DNA of 64,000 nucleotides from Nostoc sp. CHAB 5844 (GTDB lineage Bacteria > Cyanobacteriota > Cyanobacteriia > Cyanobacteriales > Nostocaceae): the NCBI RefSeq assembly GCF_020829595.1, contig NZ_JAIVFW010000012.1, forward strand, positions 1 to 64,000. Direction: 5' to 3'. A program made the translations under genes and the position numbers. Shown here one piece after another: positions 37,920-47,416 of the stretch (the first letter of the stretch is position 1; each line of letters begins with the position of its first letter). The notes under the pieces are model-generated. The model was not told where the DNA came from and made no database searches. It worked only from the letters and a program-made list of their open reading frames with translations.

Positions 37920-38045
37920 TCACCGAAGATGCGGAGGGGCAGGGAGCGGGAGCAAGCCCTGCCCCAAAGCCGTGGAGATGCATCGGAACATGGGTATGAA
38001 GCCCCGCCCTGAAAGGGCGCTCGAACTTCGGCGGAGTACAAGCTC
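37920..38045. repeat. GC-rich palindromic repeat
   Basis: GGGGCAGGG...CCCTGCCCC is followed by GCCCCGCCCTGAAAGGGCGCTC. These inverted blocks are much richer in GC than the flanks and resemble other dispersed repeats in the window. Confidence 0.55.
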
Positions 38046-38095
38046 GTCGCCATCATAATATTTATATATGATGAGTATATGAACTCAACGAGGGT

Positions 38096-39031
38096 GTGAT
38101 TAATAATTTCTCTAACCATCAGTCAGGTAGTTTGCCGGCTTTGGAAGCTGCCATTATTAAGCGGGTAGAAGAAGGTGTAGCAGCGGCAAGCGATCGCGCT
38201 GTGCGTTATACAATCGAACAAGCGCTAAATCGTCTAGAAGCAATTAACGAAGGGCAGACAGAACACCAAGTTAATGGTAGTGTAAGACGGTTTGTATTGC
38301 GATCGCTCATTCATACACTATTCAAAGTACGGGTAGAAAACCTCGAAAGCTTACCGCAGACATCAGCAATTCTTGCCGTCAACCATCTCCACCACATTGA
38401 CCCCTTGCTGTTGTTAGCAGAACTCCCCAACCAACCCTATTATTATATTTTGGGTGATGCACGCACCCTCTATAACAAATTGTGGAAACGCTTCATCTTA
38501 AGCTTTGCCAGAGGTGTCATTCCTTTAGCGCGGTTGTGGAAAGAAGAAGTCGCTGTGATGGCAGCAGCCAAAGCTGGAAGACAAGACTTAGCAGAACTAG
38601 CCACTGCCATTGAAGAAAATGTCCCTTCTGGCAGCGATATCCAGACATTGCGACAAATAGACCGCATTGTTCTTGGAATTTTGGCTCACGGGGATGGGAT
38701 GATCCTTTTTCCCGAAGGACGGCTGGGAAGCACCGAGGGTAAACTGCATCTTCCCCTCAAGCGAGGAACAGTGATATATGCCTTACGCGCTGGTGTGCCA
38801 ATAGTACCAGTTGCATTAATTGGCACTCATGACCTTTATTTGAGAAAAGAGTTAACTATTCGCTTTGGTGAACCTTTACATTTTTCTCCAAATACAAAAA
38901 CCACACGGCAAGAAGTAGAAACTGCTTTAGAAGCTTTGCAAAAGGCAATGATAGCTTTGTTACCAAACAACTATCAAGAACCAACAGGGACAAAACTATT
39001 GCGTTACTTCCTTAACCATATATTGTGGTAA
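38096..39031 (+). CDS. 1-acyl-sn-glycerol-3-phosphate acyltransferase-like (PlsC family)
   Basis: The 311-residue protein carries the PlsC acyltransferase motifs NHLHHIDPLL (Hx4D catalytic pair) and LFPEGRLGSTEGKLHLP, followed by GVPIVPVALIGT. It would transfer an acyl chain to lysophosphatidate at the membrane. About 80 extra N-terminal residues precede the domain, and motif spacing is longer than in canonical PlsC, so it may be a divergent paralogue. The start is GTG at 38096 with CGAGG upstream; no in-frame ATG is closer. Confidence 0.85.
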   Translation: MINNFSNHQSGSLPALEAAIIKRVEEGVAAASDRAVRYTIEQALNRLEAINEGQTEHQVNGSVRRFVLRSLIHTLFKVRVENLESLPQTSAILAVNHLHHIDPLLLLAELPNQPYYYILGDARTLYNKLWKRFILSFARGVIPLARLWKEEVAVMAAAKAGRQDLAELATAIEENVPSGSDIQTLRQIDRIVLGILAHGDGMILFPEGRLGSTEGKLHLPLKRGTVIYALRAGVPIVPVALIGTHDLYLRKELTIRFGEPLHFSPNTKTTRQEVETALEALQKAMIALLPNNYQEPTGTKLLRYFLNHILW

Positions 39032-39239
39032 TAGAGATTGATAATTCCTAGTTTAAAATACTTTCTTTATTGAAAACTAGTCAAATTAATCGGTGATGCC
39101 GTATAACTTCTGGCTCACAAAGTTGACAGGTATTATTTAGAGTAATTGCGATCGCAAAACAATATTAGTTATTAGTTGCAATTATCTTTTAGCGTATTCC
39201 ATCTGATATAAAATTAACAATACATCCTCCAAAAGATAG

Positions 39240-39491
39240 ATAATTATTTCTCCAAAGTTACAACGTCAAAGCGATCGCTGTTTTCGTATTCAAGCAGCAT
39301 CTAATGAAAACCAAAAATCACAAGGCTTACTTAAGCGTGAATTAATCTTGTTGATGCACAAAATTCAGCTTGGTTATCGAGTGCGAGCAGTTTTAGATAA
39401 CAACCGCGTCAGTGAATTGTCTCCAGTCATGGCAGTTGGTGCAACTACTGTCTCTGAATCGAATGGTACTCAAATAAGTGTAAATCCTTGA
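39240..39491 (+). other. Open frame of 83 codons without a usual start
   Basis: Between TAG at 39237 and TGA at 39489 an uninterrupted frame reads SPKLQRQSDRCFRIQAAS ... LLKRELILLMHKIQLGYRVRAVLDNN ... SELSPVMAVGATT. The composition is protein-like, but no ATG, GTG or TTG exists near the 5' end, so it may be a start-less remnant or use ATA/ATT. The family is not recognised. Confidence 0.3.
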
Positions 39492-39614
39492 TATTACTGG
39501 CTTTGGGGTGTAGGGTTTAAAAATTAAACAATAGCCAAAAATTGACGGTCTTTTAACATGAACCTGCAACCCTACCTCCAACACCATGTAGATGTTAGAG
39601 AACTGGTATAACGA

Positions 39615-39923
39615 TTATTTCTCTAAAAAGTTCGTGATTTTAAAATTTGATGTACCTTCCCAGCAGTGATTTAAAGATGCATTCACTTGAGCATCGGCCG
39701 CATCAGCAGATTCTTTAGAAGCATTCAACTGTACGGCTGTCACAATGTACTCAAAAATAATTACAAACTGTTTTTGAGGTGAAATTCTTTCAACAACAAT
39801 TGTTTCACCAACCTGGGGAATTTGTGGTAAATTTACCACAAATGTTTCAATCTTCGGTTTATCCAGTGGATTTTTGAAATTAAAGTATTTACAGTAAACA
39901 AGAATTTTCACGCAGAAACCCAT
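39615..39923 (-). CDS. Hypothetical protein, 102 aa
   Basis: No family is recognised. The protein starts MGFCVKILVYCKYFNFKNPL and has a beta-rich middle (VVNLPQIPQVGETIVVERIS ... FVIIFEYIVTAVQLNA) that resembles small barrel-like unknown proteins of cyanobacteria. An upstream in-frame ATG (39947) lies in low-complexity spacer and is less likely. It is on the same strand as the 542-residue unknown protein and 44 bp behind it, so they may be co-transcribed. Confidence 0.6.
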   Translation of the reverse strand: MGFCVKILVYCKYFNFKNPLDKPKIETFVVNLPQIPQVGETIVVERISPQKQFVIIFEYIVTAVQLNASKESADAADAQVNASLNHCWEGTSNFKITNFLEK

Positions 39924-39967
39924 CAATAGTAAATGGTCATTTGTCAATAGTCATTTAGCAAATGTTA

Positions 39968-41596
39968 TTATTTACCTTGCCACAAACTCCGCAATAAATG
40001 AACAGCCTTTACTAACATTTCTTCTAACCACAGCATAGTGCGATCAAGCCATACTAAAATTTTCTCTAATAAGTGCTGCTCATATCCCATAGAAGTAGCT
40101 TTAATTTCTATCCAGTCTGGTTTAGCTTCGACTTGATGATTGTGGCTTTGGTGTTGGATAATTTCTTTTACCTCACTTTCATTTTGGGAAATACTGGTTT
40201 CAGTTGGTTTGACAGTAGCAATCCCAGATACTTTTTGACTTGGTGTAAGATTGCGGCTTGGTTTTTTCCGTTGTACTAAACCAGAGCCAGCTTTCGCTTG
40301 TGGTACTGTCAATTTTGTTTTTGGAGATAGCTTGAATGATGAACTTGGAGATAACAGAGGATTTATCTTTGGTGTTGGTTGAACTGGTTTGTCATTAACT
40401 AACTCAGAATCACCAAACAAATCACCCCAAGTCAACCAAGGATCTGCTGTCTCCTGTTTCTGTATCTGACGTTTTTTAGCTAGAACCTGATAATTTTTAG
40501 GTTGTAAAGATTGCCTTTTGGTGTGGCTATTAGTATTGCCTGATTGAAGTTTTTTACCTTTACCAACACCAAAAAAATAATTGATTGCTGCCTCAATCAA
40601 AGCTTGAACATTAAGTGTTTGCGTTTCTAAACTATCCGATGTAACGGTAATATCTCCTTGAGCAACTAACTCTTCTTTACCGTAAAGAAATATATTTAAT
40701 TTTGTGCGGGTAACTTGAATAATTTCTTGACTATTTTGCTGGACTGGCACTAAAGCTTTTTCTTCTAATTTGGCGACAACTGTATCCAAAAGTTCTAAAA
40801 TTCTGCCAGTATTTACTAACTCTGTTGGTATTTCTGCTTTCAATGCTGAAAGATTGCTGAGATTATCATCAGTTAGCTTGGCTAATAAACGATGAATTTC
40901 TGGTAATAACTCCGTCTGTTGTTCAGCTAGTGCTAATTGGTGAGAATGCCAGTAATGAGCAACTTCACTAATAATTCGGTCTAATAGTTTTGTCTGTTGT
41001 TGAGGTGTCAAAATATCAAGGATTTGATTATTAGTAGTAATTAATACCAAGTGACGATTCTCAAGAGTTGTGGCAACTCCTTGTACTTCTAGCAAATAGC
41101 GCTGAAGAATATCCTTTAACTGAGGCGAGGTAAGACGACTTGGGGAATTGTCTGAAATCGTTAAGGATTGAGTCAGAGCGGAGTTATTTGTTTTACTATG
41201 TTGAAACAATTTCTGCCACCAAAATCCCAAAAGGTAAAAACGTGGTGATGTTTTTGGAGAAGTGACAGATGTTTCCTCAGATGGAAGCTTTTGAATTGCT
41301 TCTAAGACACGCTGTATAGGCGTATCAGCAGTTAAGGGAGTTTCGAGTGAGCGATCGCTATAATTTGATTGTAACTTTAACCTAGGTTGTGGTTCTTTGC
41401 TATACAGCGTTTTCACCTTTGACTCGGTTGACTGCAATAGTAGATACAACGGGTAAAGTAATGCTTCTATACCCCACTTAGTAGCAACTTGCACTTGTCG
41501 GAAGGTTTGTTCCCATCGTTCTGTCAACCGCCGAGATTGCTGGTGGACAAAGTTAAAGAGTCTGCTTTGATAACGCCCAGAAGAACCAGATGACAT
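39968..41596 (-). CDS. Hypothetical cyanobacterial protein, 542 aa
   Basis: I do not recognise this protein. Visible features are a basic N-terminus (RRLTERWEQTFRQVQVATKWGIEALLYPLYLLLQ) that may be an amphipathic or membrane-associated helix, a helical middle (about 165-300) with ITTNNQILDILTPQQQTKLLDRI, a low-complexity Ser/Pro/Lys-rich region (about 370-460) and a C-terminal hydrophobic helix (WLDRTMLWLEEMLVKAVHLLRSLW). The hydrophobic ends suggest membrane peripheral attachment. It is transcribed divergently from the mannosidase gene. Confidence 0.7.
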   Translation of the reverse strand: MSSGSSGRYQSRLFNFVHQQSRRLTERWEQTFRQVQVATKWGIEALLYPLYLLLQSTESKVKTLYSKEPQPRLKLQSNYSDRSLETPLTADTPIQRVLEAIQKLPSEETSVTSPKTSPRFYLLGFWWQKLFQHSKTNNSALTQSLTISDNSPSRLTSPQLKDILQRYLLEVQGVATTLENRHLVLITTNNQILDILTPQQQTKLLDRIISEVAHYWHSHQLALAEQQTELLPEIHRLLAKLTDDNLSNLSALKAEIPTELVNTGRILELLDTVVAKLEEKALVPVQQNSQEIIQVTRTKLNIFLYGKEELVAQGDITVTSDSLETQTLNVQALIEAAINYFFGVGKGKKLQSGNTNSHTKRQSLQPKNYQVLAKKRQIQKQETADPWLTWGDLFGDSELVNDKPVQPTPKINPLLSPSSSFKLSPKTKLTVPQAKAGSGLVQRKKPSRNLTPSQKVSGIATVKPTETSISQNESEVKEIIQHQSHNHQVEAKPDWIEIKATSMGYEQHLLEKILVWLDRTMLWLEEMLVKAVHLLRSLWQGK

Positions 41597-41702
41597 GATA
41601 GTGATTTATGAGTTCGAGTTTTGTTTAGTTGTGAGACTCCCAGCAAAAAATAGATAACGACAAACTGTTAATCTTCGTAAGTGCCATCATCTTAGCGAAA
41701 AT

Positions 41703-44700
41703 ATGACCCCTCCTGTATCTCAATCGCAGACAAATTTAATCTCAGACACTATCGAGCAACTACGCTCTTGTTGTCAAGTTAATCTTCAGTCTACTTGGTT
41801 ATACCAAGAGTGTGACCGGAGTATTACTGATGTTGTCACATCTAATTGGTCTGATTGGCAACCTGTAGAGTTAAATTCTCAGGGACATATTGCTTGGACA
41901 GGAGGAAAAAAAGTTTTATGGCTAGTGCAGAAACTGGTAGTTCCCCAAGATTTACAGGGTTATCCTTTGGCGGGTTTGTCTTTGCGGTTGGCTTTGGTGT
42001 GGTGGGCAGATGCTGCGGAGATTTATGTCAATGGGAAATTAGTACAAGCAGGAGATTTATTTGATTTTTACCCAAGAGTAATGCTGAGTCAGAGTGTGTC
42101 TTCAGGAGACGAGTTTATCGTAGCTTTGCGCTTGGTAAGTCCGGGACATTGCGATGGGGCTTTGATGCGATCGCTCCTCGTCTACGAGTCTACAGATTAT
42201 CATCATCCTGATCCGGGTTTTGTCGCGGATGAGTTGGCGGTGGCGCAGCTTTATTTAGAAAAGTTTGCGCCGGAAAAATTGGAGAGTTTGGCGGCAAAGA
42301 TAGAAAGAATAACGAACCGCAGAGAGAAGTTGCGTGCGGCGGTTCCCCCCGTTGAGCAAACTTCTCCTATCGGAGACGCTGCGCGAACGGTGGGCGCAGA
42401 GGACGCGGAGAAAGAGAGGGAAGAGTGGGAAAGATGTCTTTTGTCTTTACGCCAAAAATTATTTCAATCTAAAATCCCAAATCTAAAATCTAAAATTTTC
42501 TTGCTGGGTCACGCTCATTTAGATTTAGCATGGCTGTGGCCTGTGAGTGAAACTTGGAATGCAGCGCAAAATACTTTTGAGTCGGTTCTTAAATTACAAA
42601 AAGATTTTCCTGAATTAATCTTCTGTCATTCGACTCCTGCCCTTTACGCTTGGGTGGAAGAACATCGCCCAGATTTATTTGCAGCAATTCAACAAGCCGT
42701 AGCTGCTGGGAGTTGGGAAATTATTGGGGCTACGTGGGTGGAACCAGAATTAAATTTGATTAGTGGTGAATCGGTAGTCCGTCAGTTATTGTATGGTCAA
42801 CGCTATTTTCAAGAAAAGTTCGGCAAGCTTTCGCCGATAGTTTGGGTTCCTGATACTTTTGGTTTTTGTGCAACTTTACCGCAGTTTTTCGTTAATGCAG
42901 GTGTGGAGTATTTTGTCACCCAAAAGTTGCGATGGAATGATACTACTAAGTTTGATTATGGGGCTTTTTGGTGGCGATCGCCTGACGGTAGTCAAGTCTT
43001 TAGTTTGATGTCTGCACCTATAGGAGAAGGCATTGACCCAGTGAAAATGGCATCCTACACTCTGGAATGGCAAGCCCAAACAAATTTACAAGAGTCTCTT
43101 TGGCTTCCAGGCGTTGGCGACCACGGCGGCGGCCCCACCCGTGATATGTTAGAAATTGCCCAACGCTGGCAACATTCATCCCTTTTCCCAGAACTAGAAT
43201 TTACAACCGCCGAAAAGTATTTACAACAAATTAGCAAAGCAGACTTTCCTACTTGGGATGATGAACTCTACCTAGAATTCCATCGCGGCTGTTACACTAC
43301 TCACGGTGATCAAAAGCGTTGGAATCGTCGTGGTGAAAGTTTACTGTATCAAGCTGAACTGTTTGCGACTTTAGCAACCATTACCTGTGGCGCGACATAT
43401 CCGAAAGCAGAGATAGAAAAAGCTTGGAAGCAGGTTTTATTTAACCAATTTCACGATATTTTACCTGGTTCTTCGATTACTCAAGTTTATACTGATGCTT
43501 TGGCACAGTGGCAGCAAGTCGAACAAGTGGGGACAAGAATATTAGAAGAATCGTATTGCGCGATCGCATCCCACTTTACCCTACCAGAACCACCAGAACC
43601 AAATAGTTTACCAATTTTCGTGTTTAATTCTCTCAACTGGCAACGTTGTGAGGTAGTTGCTGTCACCTTACCCACAGCTAACCCAGAATGGCAAATCTAC
43701 GATGTCGCTGGCAACCAACTAATATCTCAATTAACCCGACCAGCAACATTACTATTTTTAGCAACTGATATCCCACCCGTAGGCTACCGTCTATTTTGGC
43801 TTGTCCCAACATCCCAACTCCCCAGCAACTCATCATCCCATATCCCTGATTTTGTCATTGAAAATCAATTCCTGCGGGTAACTATTGACCCTGATACAGG
43901 TGATTTATCTAGCGTTTTTGATAAGACTCATCAACGAGAAGTATTGAGTGGTGCAGGAAATCAATTACAAGCCTTTAAAGATAGCGGTCAATATTGGGAT
44001 GCTTGGAATATTGATCCGAATTATGCACAACACCCTTTACCAGCCACCAGCCTCAAATCTATTGAAGTGCTAGAACAAGGCCCAGTGCAACATCGCTTGC
44101 GTGTGGTGCGTCAGTTAGGCGAATCAGAATTTCGTCAAGATTATGTTTTACAAGCAGGTTCACCCATCTTAAAAATTGCTTCTACAGTTAATTGGCAAGA
44201 AAATCAAGTTTTTGTCAAAGCTGCATTTCCCTTAAATGTAAAAGCAGACTTTGCCACTTATGAAATCCCCTGTGGTGTTATTCGTCGCCCAACAAAACTG
44301 CAAACCCCCGCAGAACAAGCCAAATGGGAAGTACCCGCCTTGCGTTGGGCTGATTTAACTGGAGAAACAGAACTCGGTATTTACGGTATCAGTTTGCTCA
44401 ATGATTGTAAATATGGTTACGACAGTCAACCAAATCAACTACGCATATCTCTGTTACGCAGCCCCAACTGGCCAGACCCAGAAGCTGACAGAGGCTTTCA
44501 TGAATTCACTTATGCATTGTATCCTCATGCTGGAACCTGGGAATCAGCCCAGACAGTACAACGTGGCTATGAACTCAACATTCCCCTACAAGTCTTTTTT
44601 ACTCATCAACGCCAGTTCGCTCAAGTCGGCAGAGCCTTTCGGCAGTCGCTCATGGGGGAAACCACGCCACTTGCTTCAAGTCGGCAAAGCCGACGACAGT

Positions 44701-45143
44701 TGCCTCAAGTCGGGAAACCCTTTCGGCAGTCGCTCATGGGGGAAACCCCCAAGACCGCGCTGCCTCACCACGCGGCTGTCTCCCCAACGCAGTGGCTCCC
44801 CAAGACCGCGCTGCCTGACCACGCGACTGACTCCTCAGCACTCAGCACTCCCGACAAAATGAGTTTCTTAAATTTAACTTCTCAAAACTTAATCTTAATG
44901 GCGCTGAAACCAACAGAAGATAATCCCCAGGAGTTTATTTTGCGATGTTACGAATCGCAAGGTGAAACAGCCGAGTTACATTTGCAGAGCGATTTAGGGC
45001 TATGTATTGGAGAAACAGTAGATTTATTAGAACGTTCCCTACATATCGCTGAATCTTCCGTTAAACAAGAACCACTGACAATACAGCCTTGGAAAATTAC
45101 CACCATCAAAGTGATACCAACACTTAAACCTCAGCAGGTATAA
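41703..45143 (+). CDS. GH38 alpha-mannosidase with two repeat-derived inserts
   Basis: The 1146-residue protein has the GH38 order: an N-terminal beta-sandwich, the catalytic domain with metal motif GHAHLDLAWLWP (about 268-279) and nucleophile Asp384 in WVPDTFGF, HxxHD-like NQFHDILPGSS, and C-terminal beta domains. It would release alpha-linked mannose in the cytoplasm; no signal peptide is seen. Two segments look foreign. Residues about 202-240 (TNRREKLRAAVPPVEQTS...) and about 972-1050 (RAFRQSLMGETTPLASSRQSRR...) are encoded by GC-rich genomic repeats read in frame. Both sit outside the catalytic motifs, so activity may survive. Confidence 0.9.
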   Translation: MTPPVSQSQTNLISDTIEQLRSCCQVNLQSTWLYQECDRSITDVVTSNWSDWQPVELNSQGHIAWTGGKKVLWLVQKLVVPQDLQGYPLAGLSLRLALVWWADAAEIYVNGKLVQAGDLFDFYPRVMLSQSVSSGDEFIVALRLVSPGHCDGALMRSLLVYESTDYHHPDPGFVADELAVAQLYLEKFAPEKLESLAAKIERITNRREKLRAAVPPVEQTSPIGDAARTVGAEDAEKEREEWERCLLSLRQKLFQSKIPNLKSKIFLLGHAHLDLAWLWPVSETWNAAQNTFESVLKLQKDFPELIFCHSTPALYAWVEEHRPDLFAAIQQAVAAGSWEIIGATWVEPELNLISGESVVRQLLYGQRYFQEKFGKLSPIVWVPDTFGFCATLPQFFVNAGVEYFVTQKLRWNDTTKFDYGAFWWRSPDGSQVFSLMSAPIGEGIDPVKMASYTLEWQAQTNLQESLWLPGVGDHGGGPTRDMLEIAQRWQHSSLFPELEFTTAEKYLQQISKADFPTWDDELYLEFHRGCYTTHGDQKRWNRRGESLLYQAELFATLATITCGATYPKAEIEKAWKQVLFNQFHDILPGSSITQVYTDALAQWQQVEQVGTRILEESYCAIASHFTLPEPPEPNSLPIFVFNSLNWQRCEVVAVTLPTANPEWQIYDVAGNQLISQLTRPATLLFLATDIPPVGYRLFWLVPTSQLPSNSSSHIPDFVIENQFLRVTIDPDTGDLSSVFDKTHQREVLSGAGNQLQAFKDSGQYWDAWNIDPNYAQHPLPATSLKSIEVLEQGPVQHRLRVVRQLGESEFRQDYVLQAGSPILKIASTVNWQENQVFVKAAFPLNVKADFATYEIPCGVIRRPTKLQTPAEQAKWEVPALRWADLTGETELGIYGISLLNDCKYGYDSQPNQLRISLLRSPNWPDPEADRGFHEFTYALYPHAGTWESAQTVQRGYELNIPLQVFFTHQRQFAQVGRAFRQSLMGETTPLASSRQSRRQLPQVGKPFRQSLMGETPKTALPHHAAVSPTQWLPKTALPDHATDSSALSTPDKMSFLNLTSQNLILMALKPTEDNPQEFILRCYESQGETAELHLQSDLGLCIGETVDLLERSLHIAESSVKQEPLTIQPWKITTIKVIPTLKPQQV
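42307..42422. repeat. Repeat-derived insert 1 in the GH38 gene
   Basis: This GC-rich stretch (GTGCGGCGGTTCCCCCCGTTG, GGAGACGCTGCGCGAACGG, GGACGCGGAG) shares its core with the insert of the ABC ATPase gene at 5488 and the intergenic copy near 59215. It adds about 39 residues in frame. Confidence 0.65.
44617..44853. repeat. Repeat-derived insert 2 in the GH38 gene
   Basis: Several units (CTTTCGGCAGTCGCTCATGGG, CAAGACCGCGCTGCCT, CACGCGGCTGTCTCCCCAACG) run in tandem. The block at 44717-44800 is nearly the same as 3359-3445 between other genes. About 79 residues result, low in hydrophobics and unlike a folded domain. Confidence 0.75.
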
Positions 45144-45192
45144 GCCAGTAGTCCTGAGTCCCCATATTTTTACTATGGACTATTGACTAAAT

Positions 45193-45324
45193 CTAATCTT
45201 CGTGGTCTTCAAAGGGATCTGCCAACTCCTTGCTAGGCGGGCCAAATGAGGTATAAATTCCATACGCCGTAATGGCTACAAGGATCGCGCCGACAGAAAT
45301 GCTAAGAACTATTGCGGGTTCCAT
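45193..45324 (-). CDS. psbN: Photosystem II protein PsbN
   Basis: The 43-residue frame, MEPAIVLSISVGAILVAI... to ...LADPFEDHED, is PsbN: one membrane helix followed by GPPSKELADPFEDHED. PsbN is needed for early photosystem II assembly and is not a stable subunit. It lies divergently next to psbH, the arrangement conserved in cyanobacteria and plastids. It is too short for most gene callers. The 85-bp gap must contain both promoters. Confidence 0.95.
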   Translation of the reverse strand: MEPAIVLSISVGAILVAITAYGIYTSFGPPSKELADPFEDHED

Positions 45325-45409
45325 AAAATTTAGATTGATTATGAGTGCTATTCTTATAGAATATTACAGAAGATTAAAAAAAGCTTTGGCAACTAATCTT
45401 AGGTGAACT

Positions 45410-45613
45410 ATGGCACAACGGACTAGGTTGGGAGATATCCTGAGACCTTTGAATTCTGAGTATGGTAAAGTGGCTCCGGGCTGGGGAACTACCCCAGTCA
45501 TGGCCGTGTTTATAGGGCTATTTTTCGTGTTTTTGCTAATAATTCTGCAACTTTACAATAAATCAATCACAATTCAGGATGTGTTGGTTGATTGGCGTAC
45601 CCTAGGCGGCTAA
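45410..45613 (+). CDS. psbH: Photosystem II protein PsbH
   Basis: The 67-residue protein [20 protein letters not shown] ... has the PsbH single membrane helix ([20 protein letters not shown]) and lumenal tail ending WRTLGG. It is a 10-kDa-type phosphoprotein relative stabilising the QB side and bicarbonate binding of photosystem II; the cyanobacterial form lacks the N-terminal phosphorylation extension. A terminator hairpin follows at 45655. Confidence 0.97.
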   Translation: MAQRTRLGDILRPLNSEYGKVAPGWGTTPVMAVFIGLFFVFLLIILQLYNKSITIQDVLVDWRTLGG

Positions 45614-45654
45614 TTTAAACATCGCAATCAAGCTTGCGTATTCAGCAAACTTAC

Positions 45655-45677
45655 ACCCGGCTTGTCCGGGTTTTTTT
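45655..45677 (+). terminator. Terminator after psbH
   Basis: ACCCGG-CTTG-TCCGGGT is followed by a T-tract, 42 bp after the psbH stop. It separates psbH from tatA. Confidence 0.85.
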
Positions 45678-45801
45678 GTAAGTCATAGACTTGAAAGGTT
45701 AGTCTGAAACTAGTAACCATAGTTAATGATGGGGAAAATTTTTATATTAATTCCCCACTCTCCTAACTTCGTCTGCCTGCATACTTAATAGGAGCAACCT
45801 C

Positions 45802-46074
45802 GTGAATATATTTGGTATTGGTCTGCCAGAAATGGCTCTAATTATGATAGTGGCACTGTTAATCTTCGGCCCTAAGAAATTGCCAGAGATTGGCCGGAGT
45901 GTAGGGAAAGCGATTCGCGGTTTTCAAGAAGCTTCTAATGAATTTCAAAATGAATTTAAACGCGAAGCCGAACAAATCGAACAAGCTGTAAAAACTACTG
46001 CTGAACTCGAACCCAAGCAAATCGAAGCCGCTCAACCACAACAAGATACTGCTAATTCTTCCCAAACTAGCTAA
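45802..46074 (+). CDS. tatA: Twin-arginine translocase subunit TatA
   Basis: The 90-residue protein starts at GTG with AGGAG 8 nt upstream. It has the TatA/E hallmark: a short N-terminal membrane helix (MNIFGIGLPEMALIMIVALLIFG), the hinge FGPKKLPEIGRSVG, an amphipathic helix (KAIRGFQEASNEF) and an acidic/Gln-rich tail. TatA oligomers form the pore for folded twin-arginine substrates in plasma and thylakoid membranes. TatB is hard to tell from TatA in cyanobacteria, but the length and FGPKKLP favour TatA. No tatC is adjacent. Confidence 0.92.
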   Translation: MNIFGIGLPEMALIMIVALLIFGPKKLPEIGRSVGKAIRGFQEASNEFQNEFKREAEQIEQAVKTTAELEPKQIEAAQPQQDTANSSQTS

Positions 46075-46084
46075 TAAAGTTCTG

Positions 46085-46200
46085 AGTACTGAGTCACCGA
46101 AGTTTGCCCGGAGGGAGACCACGCCAGTTCCTTCAACGGGGGTTACCCCCGCAACGGACTGGCTCCTCCTTGCAACTTCTCGCGCTCGTGCTGAGTAAAA
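46085..46200. repeat. GC-rich interspersed repeat downstream of tatA
   Basis: CACGCCAGTTCCTTCAACGGG and GGTTACCCCCGCAACGGACTGG form an inverted block with the GGGGGTTACCCCC centre typical of the dispersed repeats in this window. Confidence 0.6.
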
Positions 46201-46276
46201 ATACTAGTGCCTAGTCTCTAGCCTCTAGCCTCTAACCCCTTAAAATAGTGCTGCGAATCGATTGATTGTAAGTTAA

Positions 46277-46915
46277 ATGACAGAAGCTGTAACACAACCA
46301 GCTTTGGTAATTCCCCAACTGATTGTTGGGTTGGGGAATCCAGAGCCGAAGTACGAACAAACACGCCATAATATTGGTTTTGCCGCTGTCGATGCGCTGG
46401 CTCGTGCTTGGCAAATTTCCTTAGCAGAAAATCGCAAGTTTCAAGGGGAGTATGGCGAAGGTATGGCATTTGCTGGCAGTAAAATCCGCTTGCTAAAGCC
46501 ATTAACTTACATGAATCGCTCAGGACAAGCAATCCAAGCTGTCACAAGTTGGTATAAATTGCCGCCAGAGTCTGTGTTGGTAATCTATGATGATATGGAT
46601 TTACCTCTGGGAAAAACTCGCCTACGCCTATCTGGTTCTGCTGGTGGGCATAATGGTATGAAGAGTGCGATCGCTCATCTTAGCACGCAAAACTTTCCTC
46701 GTTTGCGTATCGGCATTGGTAAACCAAAAGACGCAGCCAATGGTGATAATTCAGAAACTGTCTCTCATGTACTAGGGAAATTTTCTACTGCTGAAACTCA
46801 ATTGATGTCTGCTGTACTTCAGTTTGTAGTTGAGTGTGTAGAAATGAGCCTAAAACAAGGAGTTGAAAAGGCTATGAATTGTTGTAATAGCCGTACTGTT
46901 GAAGTTAATAGTTAA
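46277..46915 (+). CDS. pth: Peptidyl-tRNA hydrolase
   Basis: The 212-residue enzyme recycles peptidyl-tRNA dropped from ribosomes. It shows VGLGNPEPKYEQTRHNIGF (Asn21 and catalytic His31), LKPLTYMNRSG, YDDMDLPLGKTRLR (catalytic Asp near 104) and GSAGGHNGMKS. Length and motif spacing are normal. It is on the same strand as tatA, but a repeat and spacer of 200 bp separate them. Confidence 0.96.
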   Translation: MTEAVTQPALVIPQLIVGLGNPEPKYEQTRHNIGFAAVDALARAWQISLAENRKFQGEYGEGMAFAGSKIRLLKPLTYMNRSGQAIQAVTSWYKLPPESVLVIYDDMDLPLGKTRLRLSGSAGGHNGMKSAIAHLSTQNFPRLRIGIGKPKDAANGDNSETVSHVLGKFSTAETQLMSAVLQFVVECVEMSLKQGVEKAMNCCNSRTVEVNS

Positions 46916-47106
46916 TGGAGTGCTGAATAAAAATACTAGCCTCTAGTCCCTAATCTCTAGCCCCTATTCTTTATTTACAGCAATATACCCAAACCCCTGT
47001 TAGGGTTGGGTAAATCTTGCTAAATTTCATGTGAGTATTATGGCAAAGTGCTGTTGCTGATTTAGAGTGAATTCTTTAAGCAACGCCAGTACCAAACTAC
47101 ATAGGT

Positions 47107-47286
47107 TTATTTAAAACGGCGCTTGCGTCTGGCTGCTACGGCCTTGCGTTTGCGCTTTTCTAATGGTGTTTCAAAGTGCCGATGATATTTCACGTCGGCC
47201 AATATACCAGCTTTGGATACTTGGCGCTTAAACCGACGTAGCGCTGAATCTATTCCTTCGTTTTCGCCTAGAACCACTTGGGTCAT
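47107..47286 (-). CDS. rpsU: 30S ribosomal protein S21, solitary copy
   Basis: The 59-residue protein begins [27 protein letters not shown] and ends in a basic tail ([12 protein letters not shown]). S21 helps mRNA binding on the small subunit. A second S21 gene at 51093 follows the RNA-binding protein gene; the two share the N-terminal 27 residues almost fully and differ after ([17 protein letters not shown] versus [17 protein letters not shown]). The gene is short and easily missed. Confidence 0.96.
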   Translation of the reverse strand: MTQVVLGENEGIDSALRRFKRQVSKAGILADVKYHRHFETPLEKRKRKAVAARRKRRFK

Positions 47287-47416
47287 TCTGTTTCCTCATT
47301 ATGAATAATTTCCATTGTAATAGTAGCCTCAAACTTAGCCAAACCTCTCTACCGCAATTTCAAATCGGCAATGATTCATCTATTTAAGGCAAAGGTTTGA
47401 TGAAATCTCCATTTAT

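Noticed and set aside
44401-44862. 153-codon frame inside the mannosidase gene
   Set aside because: It is a shadow in another frame; its repeated motif comes from the GC-rich repeat insert.
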